NCBI RefSeq assembly: GCF_014237875.1
Contig: NZ_JACJVJ010000001.1
Coordinates: forward strand, 422,501-486,500
DNA length: 64,000 nucleotides
From: Parasphingopyxis marina
GTDB taxonomy: Bacteria > Pseudomonadota > Alphaproteobacteria > Sphingomonadales > Sphingomonadaceae
Direction: 5' to 3'
Part shown: positions 53,768 through 62,497 of the stretch, piece after piece
How positions within the stretch are numbered: position 1 is the stretch's first letter
How the letters are laid out: every line of letters starts with the position of its first letter
Notes under the pieces: generated by a model
What the model was told of the DNA's origin: nothing
Seen by the model: the letters and a program-made list of their open reading frames with translations, nothing else
Databases searched by the model: none
Made by a program: the position numbers and the translations under genes

Positions 53768-54895
53768 ATGCCGATGGTCAAACGTCTCGCCCGCTGGATC
53801 GGCAGCGGCCTGCTTTTCCTCCTTATCGCGATCATGCTGGCACCGGTGGTGATCCCGCCCTTTCTCGACCGCATCTATTATGAAGGCGCGCCGAGCGACC
53901 ATTTCGACGGCGAGCATTTCTTCAACCCCGACGAGGGCGAAGGCGAATGGGTGGGCGATCCGACCAGCCGGACCGAGCCGCGCCGCCGGGGCAGCTTCGT
54001 GCGCGGCGCGCTGTTCGGCGATGCGCGCCCCGAATGGCCCGATCATGTCGCGGTGACGCCCGTCATTCCCGAAGCGCGCGTCGAGGGGGACCGGATGGTC
54101 GCGACCTGGGTCGGCCATGCGACGGTGCTGGTGCAAACCCAGGGGCTCAACATCCTTACCGATCCGATCTGGTCGGACCATGCCTCGCCCTTCCCGCCGC
54201 TGGGGCCGGAACGCGTGGCCGAGCCGGGCGTACGGTTCGCGGACCTGCCGCCGATCGATCTCGTCCTGGTCAGCCACAATCACTACGACCATATGGACCT
54301 GCCGACCTTGCGGCGGCTGTGGGAGCGGGACCGGCCGACCATCGTCACCAGCCTCGGCAACGATGCCGTGATCGCCAATGCCGGCGCGCAGGCGGTGACG
54401 CGCGATTGGGGCGGGCGGGTGCGCATCACCGACAATGTGGAGGTGATCGTCACCCGCAACCATCATTGGGGCTCGCGCTGGTTCGTGGACCGGAACCGGG
54501 CTCTATGGTCGAGTTTCGTCGTGCGGACGCCGGGCGGCAATATCTTCTTCGCCGGCGATACCGGGCCCGGCGACATGCGCTGGCCGCAAGAGGCGGCGGC
54601 CTACGGCCCCATCCGCCTCGCGCTCATCCCGATCGGCGCCTTTCGCTTCCAGCCCGGACAGAACTGGAGCGGCAGCCATGTCGGGCCGGATCACGCGGTG
54701 CAGGTGTATGAAGCGCTCGGCGCGGCGAACGCGCTCGCCATCCACTGGCGCACCTTCCGCCTCAGCTGGGAAGAGATCGATACGCCGCGCGCACTGCTCG
54801 CGCGCCATCTCGCCGAAGCCGGGATTTCCGAAGATCGTTTCCGCGCCGTGCCCCAGGGCACGGTTTGGGCGGTACCCGCGCTGGCGGCGCGCTAG
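53768..54895 (+). CDS. Membrane-anchored MBL-fold hydrolase (NAPE-PLD-like)
   Basis: The 375-residue protein has a signal-anchor at ~8-30 (WIGSGLLFLLIAIMLAPVVI). The metallo-beta-lactamase fold has VGHATVLVQTQGLNILTDPI, the zinc motif SHNHYDHMD, RNHHWGSRWF, FFAGDTGPGDM and NALAIHWRTFRLS near the end. It belongs to the lactamase_B_2 group that includes NAPE-phospholipase D and UlaG-like hydrolases; phospholipid hydrolysis is a guess. Stop shares CTAG with the DUF3617 gene. Confidence 0.92.
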   Translation: MPMVKRLARWIGSGLLFLLIAIMLAPVVIPPFLDRIYYEGAPSDHFDGEHFFNPDEGEGEWVGDPTSRTEPRRRGSFVRGALFGDARPEWPDHVAVTPVIPEARVEGDRMVATWVGHATVLVQTQGLNILTDPIWSDHASPFPPLGPERVAEPGVRFADLPPIDLVLVSHNHYDHMDLPTLRRLWERDRPTIVTSLGNDAVIANAGAQAVTRDWGGRVRITDNVEVIVTRNHHWGSRWFVDRNRALWSSFVVRTPGGNIFFAGDTGPGDMRWPQEAAAYGPIRLALIPIGAFRFQPGQNWSGSHVGPDHAVQVYEALGAANALAIHWRTFRLSWEEIDTPRALLARHLAEAGISEDRFRAVPQGTVWAVPALAAR

Positions 54896-55449
54896 CCCGC
54901 TTCCTCAGCGGTGCATTCGCGCCGCCATTCGCCTTCGAGCCGGCCGTTGACGGTGATATTCTCGCTGCCCGTGCCGGTGCGCATCGTGGTTATCGCAAGA
55001 TCGAAGCCGGTCTCGCTGTAGCTGCCGTCGAGCGCGAGGGTGATCGAACCCGGCGTCGCATTGCAGGTCAGCCGCGCCGTAAGGGCGTCGTCGGCCATGC
55101 GGAATTCGTCATATTGGCAGGCATTGCCGCTTCCCGCCCAGAACTCCGCGGGCGGGCGATCGGCATATTCGACCGGCAGGCAAATCGTACGGGCATTGCC
55201 GCGCCGATCGCCGTCCGCCTCGATCTCGGCTTCCTGGGCGCCGCTCATCGTGGCCTGATCGACCTCGCCGATCGTTTCGGAGAGCGACCAGAGGCCGGGG
55301 CGCAGCGGCTGCTCGGCAAGCTCGCCGGTCTGCACGCGATTTTCGACGAGTTCGGTCTCGTAGGGCATTTCGGGTTCGGAATCGCCGCACCCCGCGAGCG
55401 CAAACGGCGCGAGGGCGGCCAGCGGCAGGGTATTGGGAATGAGGCGCAT
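54892..55449 (-). CDS. DUF3617 lipoprotein (copy d)
   Basis: The protein has 185 residues from MRLIPNTLPL with lipobox LAGC. RPGLWSLSETIGEVD is the family-typical PG.W start. Four spaced Cys (TICLP, NACQY, RLTCN, RRECT) match the other DUF3617 domains of this cluster. A perfect palindrome lies at its promoter. DUF3617 is a widespread sphingomonad family of unknown function. It is the last gene of the minus-strand TIR/DUF3617 cluster. Confidence 0.85.
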   Translation of the reverse strand: MRLIPNTLPLAALAPFALAGCGDSEPEMPYETELVENRVQTGELAEQPLRPGLWSLSETIGEVDQATMSGAQEAEIEADGDRRGNARTICLPVEYADRPPAEFWAGSGNACQYDEFRMADDALTARLTCNATPGSITLALDGSYSETGFDLAITTMRTGTGSENITVNGRLEGEWRRECTAEEAG

Positions 55450-55460
55450 GGGGGAATCCT

Positions 55461-55481
55461 TCAATCACTTGAATTGATTGA
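55461..55481 (-). promoter_or_regulatory. 21-bp inverted repeat upstream of DUF3617 copy d
   Basis: TCAATCA (55461-55467) and TGATTGA (55475-55481) are perfect 7-bp arms around a seven-base spacer. It lies 12 bases before the start, hence over the leader or promoter. A dimeric repressor site is possible. Confidence 0.5.
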
Positions 55482-55540
55482 GAAAACCTAGTCGCGGGGC
55501 GTAAAGAAACCGTATGACCGCTCTTGGGCCGGGATTAACC

Positions 55541-55930
55541 TTAGGCCGGCCCCACTTTGAACACGCACAGCTTGTTGCCATCGGGATCGCGGAAATAGGC
55601 GCCGTAAAAGGCCTGCGGGCCCAATTCACCGCGCACGCCCGGCGCGCCTTCGTCGGCGGCGCCCAGCGCGAGCGCCTTGGCGTGGGTCGCGTCGACCTCG
55701 GCGCGGCTTGCGGCCGCCAGCGCGATCATCGATCCGTTGCCGGCGCTGGCCGGCTGGCCGTCATGGGGCGGGGTGATCGCGATCATCGGCCGTTCCATGT
55801 CGGTGCCATAGGCGGTCGCGCCGGTCGGGAACTCCATGACCCGCTTGGCGCCCAATTCGCCGAGCACCGCGTCGTAAAAGCCGCGCGCTTTTTCAAGATC
55901 GTTGGTGCCGAACATTGCATAGCCGATCAT
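55541..55930 (-). CDS. VOC-family (glyoxalase-like) protein
   Basis: The protein has 129 residues from MIGYAMFGTNDLEKARGFYD. The beta-alpha-beta-beta-beta repeats end FYGAYFRDPDGNKLCVFKVG. One VOC unit pair of the kind that dimerises; a metal Glu is not clearly in place at the end, where FKV appears. Lies 22 bases downstream of the TIR 2 gene on the same strand; a link in function is not evident. Confidence 0.88.
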   Translation of the reverse strand: MIGYAMFGTNDLEKARGFYDAVLGELGAKRVMEFPTGATAYGTDMERPMIAITPPHDGQPASAGNGSMIALAAASRAEVDATHAKALALGAADEGAPGVRGELGPQAFYGAYFRDPDGNKLCVFKVGPA

Positions 55931-55952
55931 CGCGTCATCCCTTCCGGAAGGT

Positions 55953-56948
55953 TCAGCAGGCCTTGCCCGCATAATAATAGTGGAACGCGACCCGATAAAG
56001 GGTGCGCGCGCCGGTGTCGTCGCTGATCGTGAGATTGCCCGCGGCGCCGATCTTCGTGCTTTGATCGGTCGTCAGCTCGAGCGCGAAGCTGGCGGTGCCG
56101 CCGTCGAGCGCTTCGGGGCGGCAGGTGAGTTCGGCGAGCAGGTCGCCGTCCCCGTCCCGGCCGATCTGGTCCATCGAACAATTATTATGGCCGTCGAGAT
56201 CGAAAAAGGAGACGCCGGGACTGTCGGCATCGGCCGGGCCGATACAGCCCTGCGCGCTGTCGAGCGTCAGCCGGTCGAACAGGGCCTCGGCGGCGTCGGG
56301 CTCGATACCGCGGGTCACGAGGCTGTGGCTTTCGAGCTCTCTTAGCCAGCCGCCGGAAAGAACCTTGAACTCATGGGCTTCCTTCTCGCTCCAGAAAAGC
56401 CAGCCCAGCCCGATCGCCAGGGCGGCGAGGGCCGCGATGCCGCCGATCCACCACCATCGCCTGCCCGGCGCACGGCGGCGCCGCGGACGGGTCGGCGGGT
56501 CCGCCTCGCCGGTGTTCCGGTCGCCCGGCGACTGGCGGTGGATCGTGTCGATCAGTTTCTGGATGGTTTCGTCGCGCTGGTCGAGCCAGTCGATCCACTG
56601 ATAGCCGCTCAGCCAGTAAGCCAGGCCCTGCACGTCGATATCCTCGAGGCGGACCGGGTAGATGAGTTTCTTGTGGTCGACGCCCAGCGTCAGTTCGCGG
56701 CGGACATGTTCGGACTGGTCGGATCGCGCGCAGAACAGCAGCACGATCATGTCGCACGTCCGGACCTGGTCGACGATTGCCGTATCGAACCGCGTGCCCG
56801 GCGCGATATCGTCGGGCGCCATCCAGCCCGTGATGCCGTTGCGTTCGAGGATTTCCTTCAGGTGCCGCGCCGTGCGTTCCTGCGAGCTGTGATGGCTGAT
56901 GAACGCGACCGGGCGCTGCTCGTCCGAGGCGTCGGGCTTGTCGCTCAT
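55953..56948 (-). CDS. TIR-TM-DUF3617-like fusion protein (TIR 2)
   Basis: This is a 331-residue protein. TIR domain at ~13-140: VAFISHHSSQERTARHLKEI, GWMAPDDIAPGTRFDTAIVD, then HVRRELTLGV with Glu85 as the likely NADase glutamate, and LIYPVRLEDIDVQGLAYWL. A basic stretch (PRRRRAPGRR) precedes one membrane helix at ~165-187, so TIR faces the cytoplasm. Residues ~193-331 fit DUF3617: FKVLSGGWLRELE, QGCIG, NNCSM, ELTCRPEALDGG, final AGKAC. The four Cys match those of the neighbouring DUF3617 lipoproteins. Both TIR 2 and TIR 3 share order and length of the first half. I know of no described protein with this fusion. Confidence 0.85.
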   Translation of the reverse strand: MSDKPDASDEQRPVAFISHHSSQERTARHLKEILERNGITGWMAPDDIAPGTRFDTAIVDQVRTCDMIVLLFCARSDQSEHVRRELTLGVDHKKLIYPVRLEDIDVQGLAYWLSGYQWIDWLDQRDETIQKLIDTIHRQSPGDRNTGEADPPTRPRRRRAPGRRWWWIGGIAALAALAIGLGWLFWSEKEAHEFKVLSGGWLRELESHSLVTRGIEPDAAEALFDRLTLDSAQGCIGPADADSPGVSFFDLDGHNNCSMDQIGRDGDGDLLAELTCRPEALDGGTASFALELTTDQSTKIGAAGNLTISDDTGARTLYRVAFHYYYAGKAC

Positions 56949-57008
56949 GTGCCGCTATGCTCCTTTCCCCTCAGTCCCCATAGGGCTGGTCGGGTTAACG
57001 CTTTCGCG

Positions 57009-58253
57009 TCAGTCGCAGGGGCCGATATGGCGTTTCGTCTCCGTGGTGACGAAACGGAATTCCCGGTTGGTCCCGGGCGCGATGGCATATTCGGCCTCGG
57101 CGTTGATTTCTTCCCAATCATAAGTGCCGCGCAGCCAGACGCGCATCGGTTCGCCGTTCAGCCAGTCCGGCCGGCATTGGAGCTGCGCGCTGAATTCGCC
57201 GCCGGTCATTTCGAGATTGCTCATCTCGCAATTGCCGCTGCCGTCGGGATCGAAGAAATCGTCGCCGGGGCTGCGGGCATCGTCCTCGTAGATGCACTGG
57301 GCGACCGCCGCCTCGTCGATCTGACGGATAAAGGCTTGCGTCTCGCTGGCATTGAGCCGCGAATTTTCGAGCGTCCGTTCGAATTCATAGCTGGTCGCCC
57401 ATTGGCCGGGGCGGACCTTGAACTCCGATTCGCTGCCGCCGACCAGCGCGTTGACGAGCAGGCCCAGCACGATCGCGAGAAAGACCGCGACCGCGCCGAT
57501 CACGATCCATGTCGCGCGGCTCAAGCCGGCAGCCCCATTGCCGCCGTCCGGCGCGCTGCCGGCAAGCCCCAACGGCGCCGCGTCGCCCGGTCCCGGCTTG
57601 GCTGCCGCCGGGGGCGGAGGCGGAGGGGGTGGCGGCTTCGGCGCTTCGGCTTTGGGCGGCGGCGCCTTGTCGGCTTTGCTTGCCGCTTTGGAATCTTCGG
57701 CTTTGGCGGTTTCGGATTTCGGCGGCGCAGCGGCGGTTTTGCCGGGCGCAGCCTCGGGGGCCGGTTCCGCCGGTTCCGGGTTCTCGGCGGCCGGTTCTTC
57801 GGGTGGCGGTGAAGCGGCGGCCTCGGCGGTGCCGACCTGGCGCTTGATCGTGTCGATCATCTTCTGGATGGTCGCGTCGCGGCGGTCGATCCAGTCGACC
57901 CATTGATAGTCGTTCAGCCAATAGGCGAGGCCCTTGGCATCGATATCCTCCAGCCGCACGGGATAGATGAGCTTCTTGTTGTTCTCCGCCATCATCAGCT
58001 CGCGCTTCACATGGCGCGACTGATCGGATTTCGAACAGAAGAGCAGCAGGATGAGGTCCGAGCGTTCGACCTGTTCGATGATCGCCTGGTCGAAGGCGAC
58101 GCCGGGTTCGATATCGTCGGGCGCCATCCAGCCGGTCACGCCGTTGCGTTCCAGCACATTTTTCAGGTGGCGCGCAGTCTTTTCCTGCGAGCTGTGATGG
58201 CTGATGAACGCCACCGGACGTCTCGATTCCGGTTTTGCCCCCGTTGCCGCCAT
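57009..58253 (-). CDS. TIR-TM-DUF3617-like fusion protein (TIR 3)
   Basis: This is a 414-residue protein. TIR at ~13-140 is a close paralogue of TIR 2, with HVKRELMMAENNKKLIYPVR and Glu85. A ~100-residue Pro/Ala/Lys linker (APEAAPGKTAAAPPKSETAK, PKPPPPPPPPPAAAKPGPGD) separates it from a membrane helix at ~248-271. Residues ~277-414 are DUF3617-like: FKVRPGQWATSYEF, AQCIYEDD, GNCEMSNLEMTGG, QLQCRPDWLNG, GTYDWEE, HIGPCD. The alignment with the lipoprotein at 58343 covers the whole domain, including PG.W, NC, M.GG and the final G.C. The gene is 60 bases upstream of TIR 2. Confidence 0.85.
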   Translation of the reverse strand: MAATGAKPESRRPVAFISHHSSQEKTARHLKNVLERNGVTGWMAPDDIEPGVAFDQAIIEQVERSDLILLLFCSKSDQSRHVKRELMMAENNKKLIYPVRLEDIDAKGLAYWLNDYQWVDWIDRRDATIQKMIDTIKRQVGTAEAAASPPPEEPAAENPEPAEPAPEAAPGKTAAAPPKSETAKAEDSKAASKADKAPPPKAEAPKPPPPPPPPPAAAKPGPGDAAPLGLAGSAPDGGNGAAGLSRATWIVIGAVAVFLAIVLGLLVNALVGGSESEFKVRPGQWATSYEFERTLENSRLNASETQAFIRQIDEAAVAQCIYEDDARSPGDDFFDPDGSGNCEMSNLEMTGGEFSAQLQCRPDWLNGEPMRVWLRGTYDWEEINAEAEYAIAPGTNREFRFVTTETKRHIGPCD

Positions 58254-58342
58254 CGTGCCGATCCCCCTCGATATTGCCCTACAGGCCCTTGGTAGAGGCG
58301 CGCCGCGCCGCGATCAATGCGCCGCGACGCCCCCTCGGGGCG

Positions 58343-58900
58343 TTATTCGCCGGCTTCGGCCAGGCAGCTTTCGCCGACATGGCGGCCGTTGACCCGGCCC
58401 GCCATGTGCATCGGCCCGGCCGGGCTCGAATCGACGTCCATCGTCATCGTCATTTCATAGCTGGTCGGCGTGTAACTGCCTTCCATGCGCATGCTCATCT
58501 CGCCGCCCATCCCTTCGGGGCTGCAGGTCGCGGCGATCAGCATATTGCCGCCCGACATGTCGAACTCGCTATAGGTGCAATTGCTCTCGTCATTATTGGC
58601 GAACATGTTCGCCTGCGGATTTTCGGCCTCTTCGCGGGTGATGCACGAATTGGAGGTCTGCGCCCGGCCCATCTGCTCGCGCATCACGGCGCGCGCTTCC
58701 TCGGGCATTTGCGGCATGTCGAACTCGGTCAGCTGGATGGTCGCTTCCCAGTCGCCCGGGGTGATCGAGATATTGGCCGCCTCGACGGCCGCCTCGGCTT
58801 CTTCCTGGCTGATTTCGCCGTCGCCATCGCCGTCGGCGCTGCCGGAAGAGCAGCCCGCCACGAGCGCCAGCGGTGCCGCGAGCAAAAGGAATTTTTTCAT
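58343..58900 (-). CDS. DUF3617 lipoprotein with EF-hand-like loop (copy a)
   Basis: The protein has 185 residues from [20 protein letters not shown] (lipobox VAGC). [12 protein letters not shown] at ~25-36 is a perfect 12-residue EF-hand loop (DxDxDGxIxxxE). Then [60 protein letters not shown] and VGESC. Calcium binding by the loop is plausible. It lies 89 bases upstream of TIR 3 on the same strand. Confidence 0.87.
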   Translation of the reverse strand: MKKFLLLAAPLALVAGCSSGSADGDGDGEISQEEAEAAVEAANISITPGDWEATIQLTEFDMPQMPEEARAVMREQMGRAQTSNSCITREEAENPQANMFANNDESNCTYSEFDMSGGNMLIAATCSPEGMGGEMSMRMEGSYTPTSYEMTMTMDVDSSPAGPMHMAGRVNGRHVGESCLAEAGE

Positions 58901-59002
58901 TCTCAACCTCTCTTGAAAGCCGTGATTGCGCGCGCCCCTGTTACGCGAGCGCGCGACCCGCTTCAATCGCGATGCCGCCGCGCCGGGCCCTGCCGGCCGC
59001 GC

Positions 59003-59044
59003 AAAGAAAAGCCGCCAGGGCCCCAAGGGGCCAAGGCGGCTTTC
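59003..59044 (-). terminator. Strong terminator after DUF3617 copy b
   Basis: On the minus strand AAAGCCGCCTTGGCCCC pairs with GGGGCCCTGGCGGCTTTT, with a two-base loop, then CTTT follows. It separates copy b and c transcription from copy a and the TIR genes. Confidence 0.88.
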
Positions 59045-59067
59045 CCTATCGATCGGACGCGAAACCC

Positions 59068-59553
59068 CTAGGCTTCACATTCGCCCGTGCGTTCGCCGCT
59101 CATCGTGCCCGACATGTTCATTTCCATCGGGCCGCCTTCGACGGCGACGGACATTTCGGCTTCCATCGTCGTCGCGGTATAGGTGCCTTCGATGGCCATG
59201 GTGGCCGTGCCCGGCTGGCCGCCCGGCGCTTCGCAGGTCGCGCTGATGTTGATCACGCCGCCTTCGAAGGTGGAATCGCCAAAGTCGCAATTCTCGCCCA
59301 TCTCGTTGTTCGAGAACATGCCCTCGAGCGGATTGGCGGCTTCTTCGTCGGTGATGCATTCGGTTTCGGTATTGGCCTGGTCGCCCATCGATTCACGCAT
59401 CTGGGCCACCATTTCTTCCGGCATGCCCGGCACTTCGATGTCGGTCATCGTCGTCGTCATCGTCCACTCGCCGGCCTGCAGCGAATCGCTGCCGCCGCCC
59501 GAACAGGCTCCGAGCAACGCAAGCGGCGCCGCAGCGATCAAAAACTTCTTCAT
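59068..59553 (-). CDS. DUF3617 lipoprotein (copy b)
   Basis: The 161-residue protein has lipobox [72 protein letters not shown]. Close to copy a (VPGMPEEM and IT.EEA.NP...MF.NN are shared), so a recent duplicate. The gene ends in a strong terminator. Confidence 0.9.
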   Translation of the reverse strand: MKKFLIAAAPLALLGACSGGGSDSLQAGEWTMTTTMTDIEVPGMPEEMVAQMRESMGDQANTETECITDEEAANPLEGMFSNNEMGENCDFGDSTFEGGVINISATCEAPGGQPGTATMAIEGTYTATTMEAEMSVAVEGGPMEMNMSGTMSGERTGECEA

Positions 59554-59640
59554 TCTAACTTCCCCTCAGCTTTGAAAAATAGGAAAAATCGACCCGCTGG
59601 CGCGGACCTTGGCGGTTCGCGCATCATTGCGCAAGAGCGT

Positions 59641-60114
59641 TTAGCCCGTGCAGGCGCCGGTTCGTTCGCCGTTCATCTCGGCGGTAAATTCCAGCATCTC
59701 CGATCCGTCTTCGATCCGCGCTTCCAGAACCGCTTCCATCGTCGTGCCGCCATAGGCGCCCTCGATCGTCAGCACGCCGCCATCGCCGCAGCTGCCCGAG
59801 ATGCTGATCATGCCGGCTTCGACGGTCGAACCCGCAAAGTCGCATTCGCCCTCCGCTTCGGCCGGCAGGAACAGCCGGGGCGCCGGATTTTCGGAATCGG
59901 CCTGGGTCACGCAAACCGGATCCATGGCGAGCTCGCGGTTGAGTTCGGCGACAAGATCGGCGCTCATCTCGTCCGACAGGCCGGGCGCGGTCGCCTCGGT
60001 CACGTTCAGCGTCATTTCCCATTGGCCGGGTTGCATCGTCTCGCTCACGCCGCCGGAACAGCCGGCGAGCATCGCGAAGCCCAGGGGCGCGCCAAGCATA
60101 TTATGCTTCGTCAT
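59641..60114 (-). CDS. DUF3617 lipoprotein (copy c)
   Basis: The protein has 157 residues from [10 protein letters not shown] behind a good GGAGG (five bases). Lipobox [78 protein letters not shown] and TGACTG. First gene of the minus-strand cluster, divergent from uvrB. Confidence 0.9.
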   Translation of the reverse strand: MTKHNMLGAPLGFAMLAGCSGGVSETMQPGQWEMTLNVTEATAPGLSDEMSADLVAELNRELAMDPVCVTQADSENPAPRLFLPAEAEGECDFAGSTVEAGMISISGSCGDGGVLTIEGAYGGTTMEAVLEARIEDGSEMLEFTAEMNGERTGACTG

Positions 60115-60240
60115 ATATCCTCCGATCGCAGCCGGAACCAAAGATCGCGCAACCCGAAACGAATTTCTGCCGTCTTGTCGGCGCAAAGGCAAGGCTGCGG
60201 CGTTGCGAAACCGGTGCCGGGCAGCCATATCCCTTTCATC

Positions 60241-62421
60241 ATGGCAATCGCGATCCGCACCGGCCTCGAAGAGCCCGAAACCGGCGAGGGCTTCGTTCCG
60301 CACCGCCCCGAACGGCCCGAAAAGGCCGAAGGCGGCAAGCGGTTCGAGCTGGTCTCCGACTATGAACCCTCGGGCGACCAGCCGACGGCGATCGCCGAAC
60401 TCGTCGAAACGGCGCAGGCCGGCGAGAAGGACCAGGTCCTGCTCGGCGTCACCGGATCGGGCAAGACCTTCACCATGGCCAAGGTCGTCGAAGCCCTGCA
60501 GCGGCCCGCCCTGGTGCTCGCGCCCAACAAGATTCTCGCCGCGCAATTATACGGGGAATTCAAGAGCTTCTTCCCGAACAATGCGGTCGAATATTTCGTC
60601 AGCTATTACGATTATTACCAGCCCGAAGCCTATGTCGCGCGCTCGGACACCTATATCGAGAAGGAAAGCTCGGTAAACGAGGCGATCGACCGGATGCGGC
60701 ACAGCGCCACGCGCTCGCTGCTCGAACGCGACGATGTGCTGATCGTCGCGTCGGTCTCCTGCCTCTACGGCATCGGCTCGGTCGAAACCTATTCGGCGAT
60801 GACCTTCGAGATCAGGAAGGGCCAAAGCGTCGACCAGCGCGATATCATCCGCAAGCTCGTCGCGCTCCAGTACAAGCGCAACGATGCCGCCTTCGCGCGC
60901 GGCAATTTCCGGGTGCGCGGCGACAATCTGGAAATCTACCCTTCGCATTATGAAGACATGGCCTGGCGCATCTCGATGTTCGGCGACGATATCGAGGAGA
61001 TCGCCGAATTCGATCCGCTGACCGGCAAGAAGGGCGCGATGCTCGATCGGGTGAAGGTCTATGCCAATTCGCACCATGTGACGCCGGGGCCGACGCTCAA
61101 ACAGGCGATGGAAGCGATCCGGCGCGAACTCGAAGTGCGGCTGAAGGAGTTGCAGGACGAGGGCAAGCTGCTCGAGGCCCAGCGGCTGGAGCAGCGCACC
61201 AATTTCGATCTCGAGATGATCGCCGCGACGGGAAGCTGCGCGGGGATCGAGAATTATTCGCGCTTCCTCACCGGCCGTTTGCCGGGAGAGCCGCCGCCGA
61301 CGCTGTTTGAGTATCTGCCGGAAAACGCGCTGCTCTTCGTCGACGAAAGCCACCAGACGATCCCGCAGATCGGCGCGATGTCCAAGGGCGATCACCGCCG
61401 CAAGCTGACGCTGGCCGAATATGGCTTCCGCCTGCCGAGCTGCATCGACAACCGCCCGCTGCGCTTCAACGAATGGGATGCGATGCGGCCCCAGACGGTC
61501 AGCCTGAGCGCCACGCCCGGTCCCTGGGAGATGGAACAGACCGGCGGCGTATTCTCCGAACAGGTCATCCGTCCGACCGGCCTGATCGACCCGCCGGTCA
61601 TCATCCGCCCGGTCGAGGAACAGGTCGACGATTGCATCAACGAATGCCGCGAAACCGCGAAAAAGGGGTATCGCACGCTGGTTACGACCCTCACCAAGCG
61701 GATGGCCGAGGATCTGACCGAATTCATGCACGAAGCCGGGCTCAAGGTCCGCTACATGCACAGCGATGTCGAGACGCTCGAACGGATCGAGCTGATCCGC
61801 GATTTGCGGCTCGGCGTCTATGACGTGCTCGTCGGCATCAACCTGCTGCGCGAAGGGCTCGATATTCCCGAATGCGGGCTGGTGTGCATCCTCGATGCCG
61901 ACAAGGAAGGCTTTCTCCGTTCCGAAACCTCGCTGGTGCAGACGATCGGTCGCGCCGCGCGCAATGTCGAAGGCCGTGTGATCCTCTATGCCGACCGGAT
62001 GACCGGATCGATGGAGCGCGCGATCGCGGAAACCGACCGGCGCCGCGAAAAGCAGCGCGAATATAATCTGGAGCATGGCATCACGCCGACGACGATCATC
62101 CGCAACATCGCCGATATCGTCGCGCACACCGCGTCGAAGGACAGCGTCACGGTCGATACCGGTGACGAGGCGGTCAACAATCTCGTCGGCCATAATCTCC
62201 GCGCCCATATCGAAGACCTCGAAAAGCGCATGCAGGCGGCGGCGGCGGATCTGGAGTTCGAGGAGGCCGGCCGGCTGCGCGACGAAATCCGCCGGCTCGA
62301 AGCCGAGGAACTGGGCCTGCCAGAGGGCGAGCAGATCGCCCAGCCCAGGGGCCGCGCCACCGAAGGCCGGCCCGGCACCCGCAAGATGCGCTACGGCAAG
62401 ACGCAGCGGAAGATGCGCTAG
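60241..62421 (+). CDS. uvrB: Excinuclease ABC subunit UvrB
   Basis: The protein has 726 residues from ATG 60241; a longer ORF extending to 58873 runs antisense to DUF3617 genes and is not used. Walker A is [20 protein letters not shown] near residue 69. The damage-probing beta-hairpin is in [20 protein letters not shown]. Helicase motifs include [33 protein letters not shown] and [20 protein letters not shown]. The UVR motif at the C-terminus ([20 protein letters not shown]) contacts UvrC. A 125-base spacer upstream holds its promoter; no LexA box is obvious. Confidence 0.98.
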   Translation: MAIAIRTGLEEPETGEGFVPHRPERPEKAEGGKRFELVSDYEPSGDQPTAIAELVETAQAGEKDQVLLGVTGSGKTFTMAKVVEALQRPALVLAPNKILAAQLYGEFKSFFPNNAVEYFVSYYDYYQPEAYVARSDTYIEKESSVNEAIDRMRHSATRSLLERDDVLIVASVSCLYGIGSVETYSAMTFEIRKGQSVDQRDIIRKLVALQYKRNDAAFARGNFRVRGDNLEIYPSHYEDMAWRISMFGDDIEEIAEFDPLTGKKGAMLDRVKVYANSHHVTPGPTLKQAMEAIRRELEVRLKELQDEGKLLEAQRLEQRTNFDLEMIAATGSCAGIENYSRFLTGRLPGEPPPTLFEYLPENALLFVDESHQTIPQIGAMSKGDHRRKLTLAEYGFRLPSCIDNRPLRFNEWDAMRPQTVSLSATPGPWEMEQTGGVFSEQVIRPTGLIDPPVIIRPVEEQVDDCINECRETAKKGYRTLVTTLTKRMAEDLTEFMHEAGLKVRYMHSDVETLERIELIRDLRLGVYDVLVGINLLREGLDIPECGLVCILDADKEGFLRSETSLVQTIGRAARNVEGRVILYADRMTGSMERAIAETDRRREKQREYNLEHGITPTTIIRNIADIVAHTASKDSVTVDTGDEAVNNLVGHNLRAHIEDLEKRMQAAAADLEFEEAGRLRDEIRRLEAEELGLPEGEQIAQPRGRATEGRPGTRKMRYGKTQRKMR

Positions 62422-62497
62422 CCTTCGCGCCGACGCTTGACCTCCGTCCCGCGCGCTCCATAGTCGCGCCTGCAATTTTCGGGGGAGCACCAGCCGC

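Noticed and set aside
55541-55930. VOC protein as a functional part of the TIR/DUF3617 system
   Set aside because: Only proximity supports it; VOC proteins are common stand-alone genes.
58873-60240. Very long plus-strand ORF extension upstream of uvrB, antisense to three DUF3617 genes
   Set aside because: The translation is Arg/His/Ala-rich antisense noise, UvrB starts naturally at 60241, and the minus strand carries lipoproteins with family motifs.
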